The notes beneath the pieces were generated by a model. The model searched no databases and was not told the DNA's origin. It was given only the letters and a program-made list of their open reading frames with translations. Both the position numbers and the translations under genes were made by a program. A stretch of DNA of 64,000 bases from Sphingopyxis sp. (GTDB lineage: Bacteria; Pseudomonadota; Alphaproteobacteria; Sphingomonadales; Sphingomonadaceae): contig NVXM01000006.1 in assembly GCA_002733865.1 (NCBI GenBank), positions 105,847 to 169,846 on the forward strand. The letters are read 5' to 3'. This document shows, one piece after another, positions 34,650-43,250 of this stretch. The first letter of the stretch is position 1. Every line of letters starts with the position of its first letter.

Positions 34650-35546
34650 TCAATTGAGGAAGCGGTTTGCCCGAAGCCTTTCGGCCGCAAAATCGACAAA
34701 TGTTCTGACTTTGGCAGACGCATTCCTGCCTTCGGGATGGACGATATGAACCGGCAAAGGCACTTCCTCATATTCCTCGAGAACCGTCTGAAGCTCTCCC
34801 GATACCAGATCCGGCCCGACCTGATAGGACAGAACCCTGGTGAGTCCCCAACCGGATCGCGCCGCCTCGATTGCCGCAGGATTGGAATTGCAGAACAGAC
34901 CCGGCGAGACCCGGACAGTCTCCTTTTCTTCTCGACCAAATCTCCAGTCCAGCGAGGTCCAGGCGCTGGTTGCCGCAATTATCCGGTGCATCGCCAGGCT
35001 GGCAGGTCGTGCTGGGACACCCTCCCGATCGAAATATTCCGGAGCGCCGCAGACAACACGCCGGACGGATCCGACCTTGATCGCGCTATAGCTGGAGTCG
35101 GGAAGGTGACCGATCCGGATGGCGACATCCAGACCTTCGTCAATCAGGTTGGTCACTCGATCCAGAAACACCAGACGGCCTGTCACCTCCGGATAGATAT
35201 CGAGAAACTCGGTAACGATCGGCAAAATATATATCTGCCCGAACATCACCGAAGCCGTGATGGTCAAACTTCCGGTCGGCTTTGCAAAGGATCCGGATGC
35301 GGCGGCCTCCGCCTCTTCAACCGCAGCGAGGATCTGCCGGCAGTCTTCGACATAACGCGCGCCAATCTCGGTCAGTTTAACCGATCGCGTAGTGCGCGTG
35401 AGGAGACGGGCGCCAACTATGTCCTCCAGTCCCGCGACGGCGCGGCTCACAGCAGGCGGGCTCATGTTCATCTGGCGGGCCGTCTCCGCAAAACTTCCGC
35501 TATCGGCAATGCGCACCAGCACGCGCATGGCTTGGATCCGGTCCAT
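34650..35546 (-). CDS. LysR-family transcriptional regulator
   Basis: This 298-residue protein has an N-terminal winged helix (MRVLVRIADSGSFAETARQM, SPPAVSRAVAGLEDIVGARL) followed by the periplasmic-binding-protein-like effector domain (GSLTITASVMFGQIYILPIV). It is divergent from a glutathione S-transferase gene with about 178 bp between. LysR/GST divergent pairs usually mean the regulator controls the transferase in response to an electrophile. Confidence 0.9.
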   Translation of the reverse strand: MDRIQAMRVLVRIADSGSFAETARQMNMSPPAVSRAVAGLEDIVGARLLTRTTRSVKLTEIGARYVEDCRQILAAVEEAEAAASGSFAKPTGSLTITASVMFGQIYILPIVTEFLDIYPEVTGRLVFLDRVTNLIDEGLDVAIRIGHLPDSSYSAIKVGSVRRVVCGAPEYFDREGVPARPASLAMHRIIAATSAWTSLDWRFGREEKETVRVSPGLFCNSNPAAIEAARSGWGLTRVLSYQVGPDLVSGELQTVLEEYEEVPLPVHIVHPEGRNASAKVRTFVDFAAERLRANRFLN

Positions 35547-35724
35547 TTTTTTCCTCCTCCAGCAATGGAAGAGCGCAGATTATCGGCGCAGCAGAGAGAG
35601 ACAAGTCATATTGTTTCAATTTACGAAATGCTGAATTCAAAATAATCGCGGTTCTTACGGGAACTGGATTGCTCCACTTAGGATCAGCCGAACATATCGG
35701 TCCCATATAATCAGGAGCGAACCC

Positions 35725-36345
35725 ATGAAACTTTACCACTTCCCACTTTCCGGCCATGCCCATCGGGCGCGGCTATTCCTCTCGCTAATCGATGCGGAGG
35801 TTGAAGTCATCGACGTCGATCTGGGCGCAGGCGAGCATAAGCAGCCCGACTATCTAAAACTGAACCGTTTTGGCCAGGTTCCGGTTCTGGTCGACGGCGA
35901 TACGGTCATCGCCGATTCCAACGCAATTCTGGTCTATGCCGCGAAGAAATTTGGCCGCACAGACTGGTTGCCTGAGAGCGCAGCCAAAGCAGCAGCGGTC
36001 CAGCGTTGGCTATCGGTTGCCGCAGGACAGATTGCTTTCGGGCCCGCCGCAGCGCGCTTGATAACTGTATTCGGCGCATCCTTCAGCCAGGACGAGGTGA
36101 TTGGCCGCGCGCACGATGTGCTGACTGTCATCGAAGCAGAACTGGCAGGCCGCGACTGGATCGCTGGCGGACCAAACCCATCGGTCGCAGACGTTGCGCT
36201 CTACAGTTATATCGCGCGTGCGCCGGAGGGAAATGTCGATCTCTCTGGCTATCCCGAAGTGAACGCCTGGCTTTCCCGCATCGAAGCGCTGCCCGGCTTC
36301 GTCCCCTTTCAGCAGACCCCGGTCGGACTCGCCGCAGCGGCCTGA
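35725..36345 (+). CDS. Glutathione S-transferase
   Basis: This 206-residue protein starts [20 protein letters not shown], the thioredoxin-fold glutathione site with a serine in SGHAHR. It has the cis-proline segment [11 protein letters not shown], then [14 protein letters not shown] helical C-terminal domain with [19 protein letters not shown] follows. Bacterial beta/theta-like GST; probably conjugates or reduces an electrophile. Good AGGAG ribosome site. Regulated, by position, by the divergent LysR gene. Confidence 0.88.
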   Translation: MKLYHFPLSGHAHRARLFLSLIDAEVEVIDVDLGAGEHKQPDYLKLNRFGQVPVLVDGDTVIADSNAILVYAAKKFGRTDWLPESAAKAAAVQRWLSVAAGQIAFGPAAARLITVFGASFSQDEVIGRAHDVLTVIEAELAGRDWIAGGPNPSVADVALYSYIARAPEGNVDLSGYPEVNAWLSRIEALPGFVPFQQTPVGLAAAA

Positions 36346-36414
36346 CACCACTGGCGAGGCCTCGCTTTTCGCCGCCGCACGGGCGGCCGTAAGCGCGGCC
36401 GGGAAGATCGAACT

Positions 36415-36687
36415 ATGACTTTCAGTCTGATAGCTATGCCTGCCGCTGCGGAGCTGGCCATGGATTATTTACCACCGGAAGGAGTCAGCCGCGAACATGG
36501 CGATTTCGTTGCCCTTCGCAAGATCGCGGGTCTCTATCTGCTGATGTTGCTGCTCATATTCCAGTTTCCATCGGGTGCCCGCTCCGCCGAAGCGCAATCA
36601 GACGCGGCAGAGGCGGCCGCGCCAGTAGAATTCCCCTGTGAGGATTGCATTCAGCCTCCTCTCTCACCCCACCAGATAAAGGATTAA
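36415..36687 (+). CDS. Small hypothetical protein with one hydrophobic segment
   Basis: This 90-codon frame has a single membrane or signal-like stretch (IAGLYLLMLLLIFQFPSG, about residues 38-55) followed by an alanine/glutamate-rich region and a CEDC pair near the end (FPCEDCIQPP). It stops 3 bp before the next gene, which favours co-translation. An internal ATG (MDYLPPEGV) may be the true start. No family recognised. Confidence 0.4.
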   Translation: MTFSLIAMPAAAELAMDYLPPEGVSREHGDFVALRKIAGLYLLMLLLIFQFPSGARSAEAQSDAAEAAAPVEFPCEDCIQPPLSPHQIKD

Positions 36688-36690
36688 ACC

Positions 36691-37155
36691 ATGTCACGTC
36701 CCCCATTGCCCCCGTTTGATGCAGAGTCCGCTCGCGAGAAAGTGAGACTGGCCGAAGATGGCTGGAACAGTCGTGATCCAGACAAGGTTGCTCTGGCCTA
36801 TACTGAAGATACCAGATGGCGGAATCGCGCCGAATTTCCCCGGGGCCGCGAAGAAGCCAGGAAATTTCTGGAGCGGAAGTGGGCGAAAGAGCTCGACTAC
36901 AGGCTAATCAAGGAACTTTGGGTATATAGCGGCAATCGCATCGCGGTTCGCTATGCTTATGAGTATCATGATGACAACGGAAACTGGTTTCGCGCCTATG
37001 GCAACGAGAATTGGGAATTTGCCGAAGACGGTCTGATGCATAGCCGTCATGCCAGTATTAACGAACGTCGCATTACAGAAGCGGAGCGTCTTTTCCGCTG
37101 GCCCCTCGGGCGGCGTCCTGACGATCATCCGGGTCTGTCCGAGCTTGGGCTCTAG
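36691..37155 (+). CDS. DUF1348-family NTF2-like protein
   Basis: This 154-residue protein matches the DUF1348/SnoaL-like pattern: [20 protein letters not shown], then [20 protein letters not shown] and [20 protein letters not shown], the conserved core, with NENWEF and [15 protein letters not shown] at the end. These proteins form a cone-shaped alpha+beta barrel; enzymatic roles are mostly unknown. It follows the small exported or membrane protein directly and faces an AraC gene. Confidence 0.8.
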   Translation: MSRPPLPPFDAESAREKVRLAEDGWNSRDPDKVALAYTEDTRWRNRAEFPRGREEARKFLERKWAKELDYRLIKELWVYSGNRIAVRYAYEYHDDNGNWFRAYGNENWEFAEDGLMHSRHASINERRITEAERLFRWPLGRRPDDHPGLSELGL

Positions 37156-37234
37156 AGGACTGCTGATGTCTGCGCTTTTGACCCCTTCCAACAGCATCAG
37201 CCGTTCCCGTTCAATGATGAAAAACCATGAACCC

Positions 37235-38251
37235 TTAATATTGAACAGCCGCCACTCTCGGCCCTTCACCGCGATAGGTCCGCGGCGTTTTTCCCGACCA
37301 TCGCTTGAAGGCACGGGTGAAGGAGCTTTGTTCCGAAAAGCCGGTCAGGAACGCAACCTCCACCAGCGAATGGCTGGTTTCGCCGACTAGCTTGAGAGCC
37401 ACCTCCCGTCGAGCCTCGTCGACCAGGGATTGATAGCTGTGACCCAGATCCGACAAGCGGCGCTGCAAGGTACGGCTCCCCATGCCCAGACGGCATGCCA
37501 CATCCTCGAGGCGTGGCACGCCATCGCTCAGGCTGTTGGCAATCTGGATTACCACCTCGCGATCGATCCGATTCGGTTCGGTAGTGCGAAGGATTTCCTC
37601 CAGATGCTCGCGGAGAAATTTCCAGATATGCTGGTCTCCGACGCGGTTGGGTCGATCCACGTCCTGTTGATGCATGATAATCGCGTCGACTTCAGCGCCG
37701 TGGGTCACCGGGCATTTGAAATGTTCTTCAAGCGGTCGCACATCGCCCACCGGCAGGTGAGTGAACTGGACACGCTTGGGATTGAACTCGTCGCCATTCG
37801 CATCGCGCCAAAGCGAGACAAAGGTTCCCAGCGCCGCTTCGTTCGACAGCTTGGCGCCATCATTATCCGGGACCGGCTTGCGGTTCATCCACCAGCATTC
37901 CGAACCTTCGTCCGCCAAGGCGAAGACGGAATAGGAATTGTAGAGCCTTGCATAGCGATCAAGCCGCTCGAACGATCGTCGCAGCGTAGGCGCCGATTTG
38001 ATCGTCAGTCCGAGAGGCCCGAACTCCTCGCAACGCATCGAAGCCGATGTTCGCATGTGGAAGCTGATTTCCGGTCGTTCTTCCCGAGCCAATGTTTCAA
38101 ACAGGAGGTGGTGCTGTTGCACAGGTATGTGGTTCGCGGGATCGGAGAGCTCTTCGCGCGCTATGCCGATGCGCGCCAACGCTCGATTGGCGACGGCCTG
38201 CTCCGCCTGAGCAATCGCCTTACGGGCGAAAAGGCTCGAAACTTCTACCAA
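37235..38251 (-). CDS. AraC-family transcriptional regulator (OruR/arabinose-binding type)
   Basis: This 338-residue protein has the long N-terminal domain found in OruR/ArgR-like AraC regulators and a C-terminal double helix-turn-helix (PRLEDVACRLGMGSRTLQRR, HSLVEVAFLTGFSEQSSFTR, AFKRWSGKTPRTYR). It is divergent from the exported isochorismatase-like gene with about 240 bp between, and probably controls the redox gene series from 38.5 to 43 kb. Confidence 0.88.
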   Translation of the reverse strand: MVEVSSLFARKAIAQAEQAVANRALARIGIAREELSDPANHIPVQQHHLLFETLAREERPEISFHMRTSASMRCEEFGPLGLTIKSAPTLRRSFERLDRYARLYNSYSVFALADEGSECWWMNRKPVPDNDGAKLSNEAALGTFVSLWRDANGDEFNPKRVQFTHLPVGDVRPLEEHFKCPVTHGAEVDAIIMHQQDVDRPNRVGDQHIWKFLREHLEEILRTTEPNRIDREVVIQIANSLSDGVPRLEDVACRLGMGSRTLQRRLSDLGHSYQSLVDEARREVALKLVGETSHSLVEVAFLTGFSEQSSFTRAFKRWSGKTPRTYRGEGPRVAAVQY

Positions 38252-38492
38252 TGTGCGTCCTGCCTACCCCGCCGTTGCCGATCCAATGCTTCGTATAACG
38301 CATTTCTCCAAATTTGGCACACCAGATCAAATTTTTGGCAGCCACGGTCAAGAACCATTGGTCTCTGTCGGCTTAATCCAGTCATCGTCAACTCCAAGGC
38401 TACTTCCGCCGAATCACACTATTTGATCTGTTGGTCCGGATAAACGACCCCAGGCGAGTTGGCAGGTTGAAACACTTGCTGAGGAATGAATG

Positions 38493-39314
38493 ATGAACCG
38501 CCCCCCTAAATCTTCGCGCAAGCTGGCATTTGCCTTGCTCGCGTCTATCGCAACAACTGGCATGGCTACTGGCGGCGCAGCCGCACAGGAAGAATCCCGC
38601 GCCGCAACCGCAACCCAACCGCCGGTCAACGACGGATTGCCAATGCCGGGATTCGAGATTGATCCTGCGACAACGGCGATCGTCATCACTGATCCGCAAA
38701 ACGACTTTCTGTCGCCCAAGGGTGTGACCTGGGGCGTCGTGGGTGAAAGCATCACCAACAACCGCACCGTTGAAAATCTGGGAGCACTTTTCAAGGTTGC
38801 CGATCAAACTGGGATGCCGGTGTTCGTCTCCCCCCACTATTATTTCAAACACGACCATCGCTGGCGGTTCGAAGGCACGCTTGAAACGCTGATGCACTCG
38901 ATCGGCATGTTTGACCGCCCGCATGCCCTGACCCTCGAAGCTTTTGAAGGTTCAGGTGCTGACTGGCTCGACCAGTACAAGCCTTACATCAACAACGGTC
39001 GCACAGTCGTGACCAGCCCGCACAAGGTTTATGGACCTGACAGCAACGACCTGGCCCTGCAGCTGCGCAAGGCAGGAATTTCCAAGGTAATCCTGGGCGG
39101 CATGTCCTCGAACCTTTGCACCGAATCGCACATGCGATCGCTGATCGAGGCAGGCTTTGAAGTCATGGTTGTTACCGATGCGACCGCCGGTGCGATCACC
39201 GAGCATTATAACGGTTACGACGCTTCGCTCGTGAACTTCCGCATGATTGCCAGTGCTGTCGACAACACCGACAACACGGTCAATGCGATCAGGGCTGCCT
39301 ATCGCAACAAATAA
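38493..39314 (+). CDS. Exported isochorismatase-like cysteine hydrolase
   Basis: This ~273-residue protein has a signal peptide (RKLAFALLASIATTGMATGG, cleavage near AAAQ). The mature domain has the isochorismatase-family triad: aspartate in VITDPQNDFLSP, lysine in SPHKVYGPDSND, and nucleophilic cysteine in GGMSSNLCTESHMRSLIEAG. Most relatives are cytoplasmic; a periplasmic location is less usual. GAGGA is best spaced for the ATG at 38493, one codon after an ATG at 38490. Substrate unknown (amide or vinyl ether hydrolase). First of a series of separately terminated genes. Confidence 0.8.
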   Translation: MNRPPKSSRKLAFALLASIATTGMATGGAAAQEESRAATATQPPVNDGLPMPGFEIDPATTAIVITDPQNDFLSPKGVTWGVVGESITNNRTVENLGALFKVADQTGMPVFVSPHYYFKHDHRWRFEGTLETLMHSIGMFDRPHALTLEAFEGSGADWLDQYKPYINNGRTVVTSPHKVYGPDSNDLALQLRKAGISKVILGGMSSNLCTESHMRSLIEAGFEVMVVTDATAGAITEHYNGYDASLVNFRMIASAVDNTDNTVNAIRAAYRNK

Positions 39315-39332
39315 ACCGCCCCTCTTAATTTT

Positions 39333-39370
39333 CGGCTGGAGCCCCTGACCCCTCTCCCCTGCTCCAGCCG
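39333..39370. terminator. Hairpin after the isochorismatase-like gene
   Basis: Perfect 10-base arms CGGCTGGAGC / GCTCCAGCCG enclose an 18-base loop. There is no T-run directly after it. It stands immediately before a second hairpin and may act with it as a terminator or mRNA-stabilising element. Confidence 0.45.
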
Positions 39371-39373
39371 ATC

Positions 39374-39438
39374 GGACGGTGACCGGGAACGCCTATTGCC
39401 CCTCGAACCCGGCTTCATCGGTCACCGTCCCCCTTTTT
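39374..39438 (+). terminator. Rho-independent terminator candidate
   Basis: Twelve-base arms GGACGGTGACCG / CGGTCACCGTCC carry an inner CCGGG/CCCGG stem, followed by CCCTTTTT. It separates the isochorismatase-like gene from the YHS-domain gene, just upstream of the latter's ribosome site, so it could also act as an attenuator. Confidence 0.55.
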
Positions 39439-39460
39439 CAAAACACCAAGGAGATAAATT

Positions 39461-39946
39461 ATGCGTATTTTTCCAACTAGCCTTGCCCTCGCCATCGCGC
39501 TTTCCACAGGCTTCGCGGCACCCGCTCATGCGGCTGACGAATATAATGTTACCAATGGCTATACGCTGGATGGCGCCGGATTGGGCGTCCATGGCGTCGA
39601 CACGGTTGTACTCAGCACGATGAGCGCTGTTGCGCCTGGCGAAGCAAGCCATGCGGTTGTTCACGATGGCGTGACCTATTATTTTGCGTCCGAACTGACG
39701 GCTGAACGCTTCAAATCGGATCCAGATCGTTATCTCCCGAAATATGGTGGTTTCTGTGCCTATGCGGTTGCGCTCGGCAAGAAACTCGATGGCGATCCGC
39801 GTTACGCGGACGTCGTTGATGGCAAGCTCTACCTCTTTGTCAACGCCGCTATTTTCCAGCGTTACCTCGCGGACAAGGAAAAAACCCTGCGTACGGCTGA
39901 AGAGAAATGGCCGACCATCCAGCGCAGCAAGGTCGAAGATCTCTGA
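39461..39946 (+). CDS. Exported YHS-domain protein
   Basis: This 161-residue protein has a signal peptide (MRIFPTSLALAIALSTGFAA, cleavage after AHA) and a YHS-type core: HDGVTYYFASELTAERFKSD, RYLPKYGGFCAYAVALGKK, then DGKLYLFVNAAIFQRYL. YHS proteins are small metal-associated modules, several of them linked to copper or dioxygenase partners. The single cysteine in GGFCAYA is usual for the exported subtype. Preceded by AAGGAG. Function in the cell is unknown. Confidence 0.82.
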   Translation: MRIFPTSLALAIALSTGFAAPAHAADEYNVTNGYTLDGAGLGVHGVDTVVLSTMSAVAPGEASHAVVHDGVTYYFASELTAERFKSDPDRYLPKYGGFCAYAVALGKKLDGDPRYADVVDGKLYLFVNAAIFQRYLADKEKTLRTAEEKWPTIQRSKVEDL

Positions 39947-39953
39947 CCCCGCC

Positions 39954-39986
39954 GGACGGCTGGCTATCCCCCACAGCCAGCCGTCC
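39954..39986. terminator. Strong hairpin after the YHS gene
   Basis: Perfect 12-base arms GGACGGCTGGCT / AGCCAGCCGTCC surround a 9-base loop, 8 bp after the YHS stop. There is no T-run, so termination would be weak; it may protect the mRNA end. Confidence 0.5.
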
Positions 39987-40056
39987 ATTCCGGCATCCTA
40001 CCCTCTCCAGTTCGCGCCTGTCACCGGGTACGGACCCGTACAAAGGACCAATTGAA

Positions 40057-40623
40057 ATGACATCTTTCACCACCCACAATTTCGAAACCGCTTCCGAAGA
40101 CGCACAGGCGCTGCTGAACGCCGCCAAAAGCGCATACGGCTTTGTCCCCAACCTGCTGGGAACCATGGCCGAGGCCCCGGCCCTGCTAGAAGGCTATATG
40201 ACGCTGGCAGGCATTTTCGACAAAACCGATCTGTCAGAAACCGAGCGCCAAATCATTCTGATGACGAATAACAGGTTGAACGGCTGCCATTATTGCATGG
40301 CTGCCCACACTTCCATTTCTCAAGGTGCCGGTGTCCCTGGAGATATAATTGAAGCCCTGCGTACCGATACGCCGATTGGTGACCCGAAACTCGAGGCGCT
40401 TCGTACCTTCGCCGCCGTGATCAATGAAACGCGCGGCTGGCCCGAAACCACAGATATCGAGGCATTTCTTGGCGCGGGCTACACCCGGCAGAATATCCTG
40501 GAGGTGATTCTCGGTACGGCCCTCAAGGTTATGTCGAACTATACCAACCATATCGCTGCGACCGAACTGGATGCTGCATTTGCGCCGAACGCCTGGTCTG
40601 CCGACCTTGTCAACATAGGCTGA
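40057..40623 (+). CDS. AhpD-like carboxymuconolactone decarboxylase-family protein
   Basis: This 188-residue protein has the peroxidase-related CMD core NRLNGCHYCMAAHTSISQGA, with a CxxC pair and following histidine like the AhpD active site, and VLEVI-like helices (ILEVILGTALKVMSNYTNH). It starts at 40057 after AAAGGA. Probably a thiol-dependent peroxide or alkyl hydroperoxide reductase. Sits between an exported YHS protein and an azoreductase in a redox series. Confidence 0.85.
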   Translation: MTSFTTHNFETASEDAQALLNAAKSAYGFVPNLLGTMAEAPALLEGYMTLAGIFDKTDLSETERQIILMTNNRLNGCHYCMAAHTSISQGAGVPGDIIEALRTDTPIGDPKLEALRTFAAVINETRGWPETTDIEAFLGAGYTRQNILEVILGTALKVMSNYTNHIAATELDAAFAPNAWSADLVNIG

Positions 40624-40750
40624 TGCAGGGAAAGTCGGCCCCATTCTGACACTCAAACACTCGGAACCCCTCGGGAAGATACCCGCGTCCCCTTCGACCG
40701 CGAGATCACCCGTTGATCGGAGTTTACCGCTACTTCAGGAGATCTGAATA

Positions 40751-41425
40751 ATGACTAGACTATTACGCATTGATGCCAGCGCGCGGATCACTCGATCCCT
40801 TACCCGGGAACTGGCCGACAGATTCACCCAAAGCTGGCGTGAGCGGCGTCCGCTGGATGAGATTGTCCTGCGCGACGTCGGCGCAAATCCGCCTCCAATC
40901 ATCACTGAAGACTGGATTGCAGCGGCTTTTGCAATGGACCGGTCTAACGATGAGCAACAGCTTCTTGCGCTATCAGACGAACTGATTGCCGAAGTGGCCA
41001 GTGCCGACATCATCGTCATGGCAACGCCGATGTATAACTACGGCATGCCCGCCGCGCTCAAAGCGTGGTTTGACCAGGTTGTGAGAATCGACAAGACTTT
41101 TACCTTCGACCTCAGCCGCGGCGATACCCCACTTGAGCCGATATTTGCGGGCAAGACACTCATCCTGCTCACTTCATGGGGGGAATTCGGCTTCGCCGCT
41201 GGAGAGCCCAATGAAGGGCGCGACAGCTTGACTCCGCATGTGCGCACGGCATCGCGCTATCTTGGCGTGGAGACAATTCACCAGGTCGGGATCGAGTATC
41301 AGGAATTTGGCGACAAACGCTTTGAAGCCTCGCACAAAGCCGCCTTTGCAGCGCTCGATCCCTTGGTCGAAACAGTGATCACTGCGCTCGGGCTGAACTC
41401 AGACCGCAGAAAGTCGGCAGCATGA
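40751..41425 (+). CDS. azoR: FMN-dependent NADH-azoreductase/quinone reductase (AzoR-like)
   Basis: This 224-residue flavodoxin-fold protein starts LLRIDASARITRSLTRELAD (FMN phosphate loop) and contains IVMATPMYNYGMPAALKAWF with the isoalloxazine-binding MYN motif, then LTSWGEFGF. AzoR enzymes reduce azo bonds and, more naturally, quinones by two electrons. CAGGAG is well placed for the ATG. Fits the oxidative/quinone-stress theme of neighbouring genes. Confidence 0.85.
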   Translation: MTRLLRIDASARITRSLTRELADRFTQSWRERRPLDEIVLRDVGANPPPIITEDWIAAAFAMDRSNDEQQLLALSDELIAEVASADIIVMATPMYNYGMPAALKAWFDQVVRIDKTFTFDLSRGDTPLEPIFAGKTLILLTSWGEFGFAAGEPNEGRDSLTPHVRTASRYLGVETIHQVGIEYQEFGDKRFEASHKAAFAALDPLVETVITALGLNSDRRKSAA

Positions 41426-41574
41426 TCACTCGGCTTGAAGAAAATGCTGTTACGGCACCCGCGGTCGATGGGGACGACCTCGAAAGGCTTCCGAAATATT
41501 GATCGGCAAAGCGGAGTGCGCGGCTTTTCGCCGTCTCCGTCTTGCCCTCTCTAAAATCATCAGGATCTCTTTTC

Positions 41575-43056
41575 ATGACAAGTCAAACGGTATTCACCAA
41601 CGGCCACAGACCTATATCCGGTGCAGCTGAATTCGATTTCGATGTCGCCATCATTGGCGCCGGCACTGCCGGAATGTCGGCCTATCGTGAAGCTTCGCAA
41701 TATAGCAATCGCGTTGCACTGATCGATGGCGGGCCACTCGGCACGACATGTGCGCGCGTAGGCTGCATGCCTTCCAAACTCCTGATCGCAGCAGCCGAGG
41801 CAGCGCATGCGGGTTCCAGGGCTCCCATGTTCGGGGTCCGATATGACGATCCCGCGATCGACGGCAAAGCTGTGATGAAACGGGTACGCAGTGAGCGTGA
41901 CCGCTTTGTCGGATTCGTCACAGAGGCTGTCCATGGCTTCGACAAAGGCGAGATAATAAGGGAATATGCCCGTTTCGAAGAGGATCACACGCTTCGGTTG
42001 AGCAGCGGACGCAAGATTTCTGCCCGCACGATCGTTATCGCCACCGGTTCGCGACCTGCCATACCACAAGCTTTATTCGCTGCTGGCGAAAGACTGATCG
42101 TCAATGATGATATTTTTGACTGGACCGATCTGCCTGATTCTGTCGCAGTATTCGGGGCCGGTGTGATCGGGCTGGAATTGGGCCAAGCGCTGCACCGGCT
42201 GGGAGTGCGCGTGCGTCTTTTCGGAAGGGGCGGTCAGGCCGGGCCACTAACCGATCCAGTGGTGCGCCAATATGCGACCGACACTTTTTCTGGCGAGTTC
42301 CCGGCCATCTGGCACGCTGACACCCAGATTGCGCGCAAAGGGGAAAAGATCGCGGTGCGCTGGGGCGAAGCGGCAGATCAGGAAGCAAGCTTCGACTATC
42401 TGGTCGCGGCCACTGGTCGCAGGCGCAATATTGACAAAATCGGAATCGAGAATACCAGCCTGCCGCTCGGAAAGACGGGCATGCCTCAATATGACCCCTT
42501 GTCCGGTCGCGTTGGCAACACCCATATATTCATTGCCGGCGATGCTGCGCTTGCCCTTCCGCTCCTGCACGAGGCGGCAGATGAAGGCCGCTTGGCCGGA
42601 GAGAACGCAGCGCGCTTTCCGCATTCATACAGACGATCTCGCCGCACCCCGATCGGAATCGTTTTCTCCGATCCGCAAATTGCGATGGTCGGGGCCAGCC
42701 ACGCCTCGCTCATCGCAAGGCCGGGATGCCACTTCGCGACCGGAGAAATTTCATTTGAGGATCAGGGGCGTGCTCGCGTTATGGGTGTAAACAAGGGCAT
42801 CCTCAGGCTTTATGCCGAACACGGCAGCGCACGGTTTCTCGGAGCCGAAATGATCGGGCCTTCAGCGGAACATATCGCGCATCTACTGGCGTGGTCTATT
42901 CAGGCCAACATGACCGTAGAGCAAATCCTGCAAATGCCGTTTTACCACCCGGTGCTGGAAGAGGGCGTGCGCACAGCCTTCAGAAATCTGAACCATGCTC
43001 TTGGATTTGGCCCCAATCCTCCGCTGGGATGTATTGATTGCGGGCCGGGTGCCTGA
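41575..43056 (+). CDS. Dihydrolipoyl dehydrogenase-like pyridine nucleotide-disulfide oxidoreductase
   Basis: This 493-residue protein has FAD loop VAIIGAGTAGMSAYREA, redox pair C59/C64 (GTTCARVGCMPSK), NAD loop AVFGAGVIGLELGQAL, IFIAGDAALALPLLHEA and the C-terminal base region FYHPVLEEGVRTAFRNL. It ends CIDCGPGA, an extra cysteine pair recalling the C-terminal thiols of mercuric reductases. It is not next to any 2-oxoacid dehydrogenase gene, so it more likely serves a separate disulfide or metal-reducing role. Its ATG at 41575 follows CAGGA. Confidence 0.82.
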   Translation: MTSQTVFTNGHRPISGAAEFDFDVAIIGAGTAGMSAYREASQYSNRVALIDGGPLGTTCARVGCMPSKLLIAAAEAAHAGSRAPMFGVRYDDPAIDGKAVMKRVRSERDRFVGFVTEAVHGFDKGEIIREYARFEEDHTLRLSSGRKISARTIVIATGSRPAIPQALFAAGERLIVNDDIFDWTDLPDSVAVFGAGVIGLELGQALHRLGVRVRLFGRGGQAGPLTDPVVRQYATDTFSGEFPAIWHADTQIARKGEKIAVRWGEAADQEASFDYLVAATGRRRNIDKIGIENTSLPLGKTGMPQYDPLSGRVGNTHIFIAGDAALALPLLHEAADEGRLAGENAARFPHSYRRSRRTPIGIVFSDPQIAMVGASHASLIARPGCHFATGEISFEDQGRARVMGVNKGILRLYAEHGSARFLGAEMIGPSAEHIAHLLAWSIQANMTVEQILQMPFYHPVLEEGVRTAFRNLNHALGFGPNPPLGCIDCGPGA

Positions 43057-43059
43057 TCC

Positions 43060-43224
43060 ATGAGCTTTTACGGAATCATGACGAATATTGCGCTGCAAGA
43101 CAAATTGTGGGCCCAACAACCCGTTACCGACCTCAACAAACATTTCCGCACCGGCGGATCTTTTCTCGCGGCTGGATTATATTTGGTCCCAGCGCTGACT
43201 TTGATGGTTGGCAAACCTTTCTGA
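43060..43224 (+). CDS. Possible 54-residue membrane peptide
   Basis: This short frame (MSFYGIMTNIALQDKLW, later GGSFLAAGLYLVPALTLMVG) starts 3 bp after the disulfide oxidoreductase stop and ends 26 bp before the next ATG. The second half is hydrophobic enough for one membrane span. No ribosome site beyond coupling with the upstream stop. Real but unproven. Confidence 0.35.
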   Translation: MSFYGIMTNIALQDKLWAQQPVTDLNKHFRTGGSFLAAGLYLVPALTLMVGKPF

Positions 43225-43250
43225 TAATTCCCAATTTAAAGGAGCAGATT

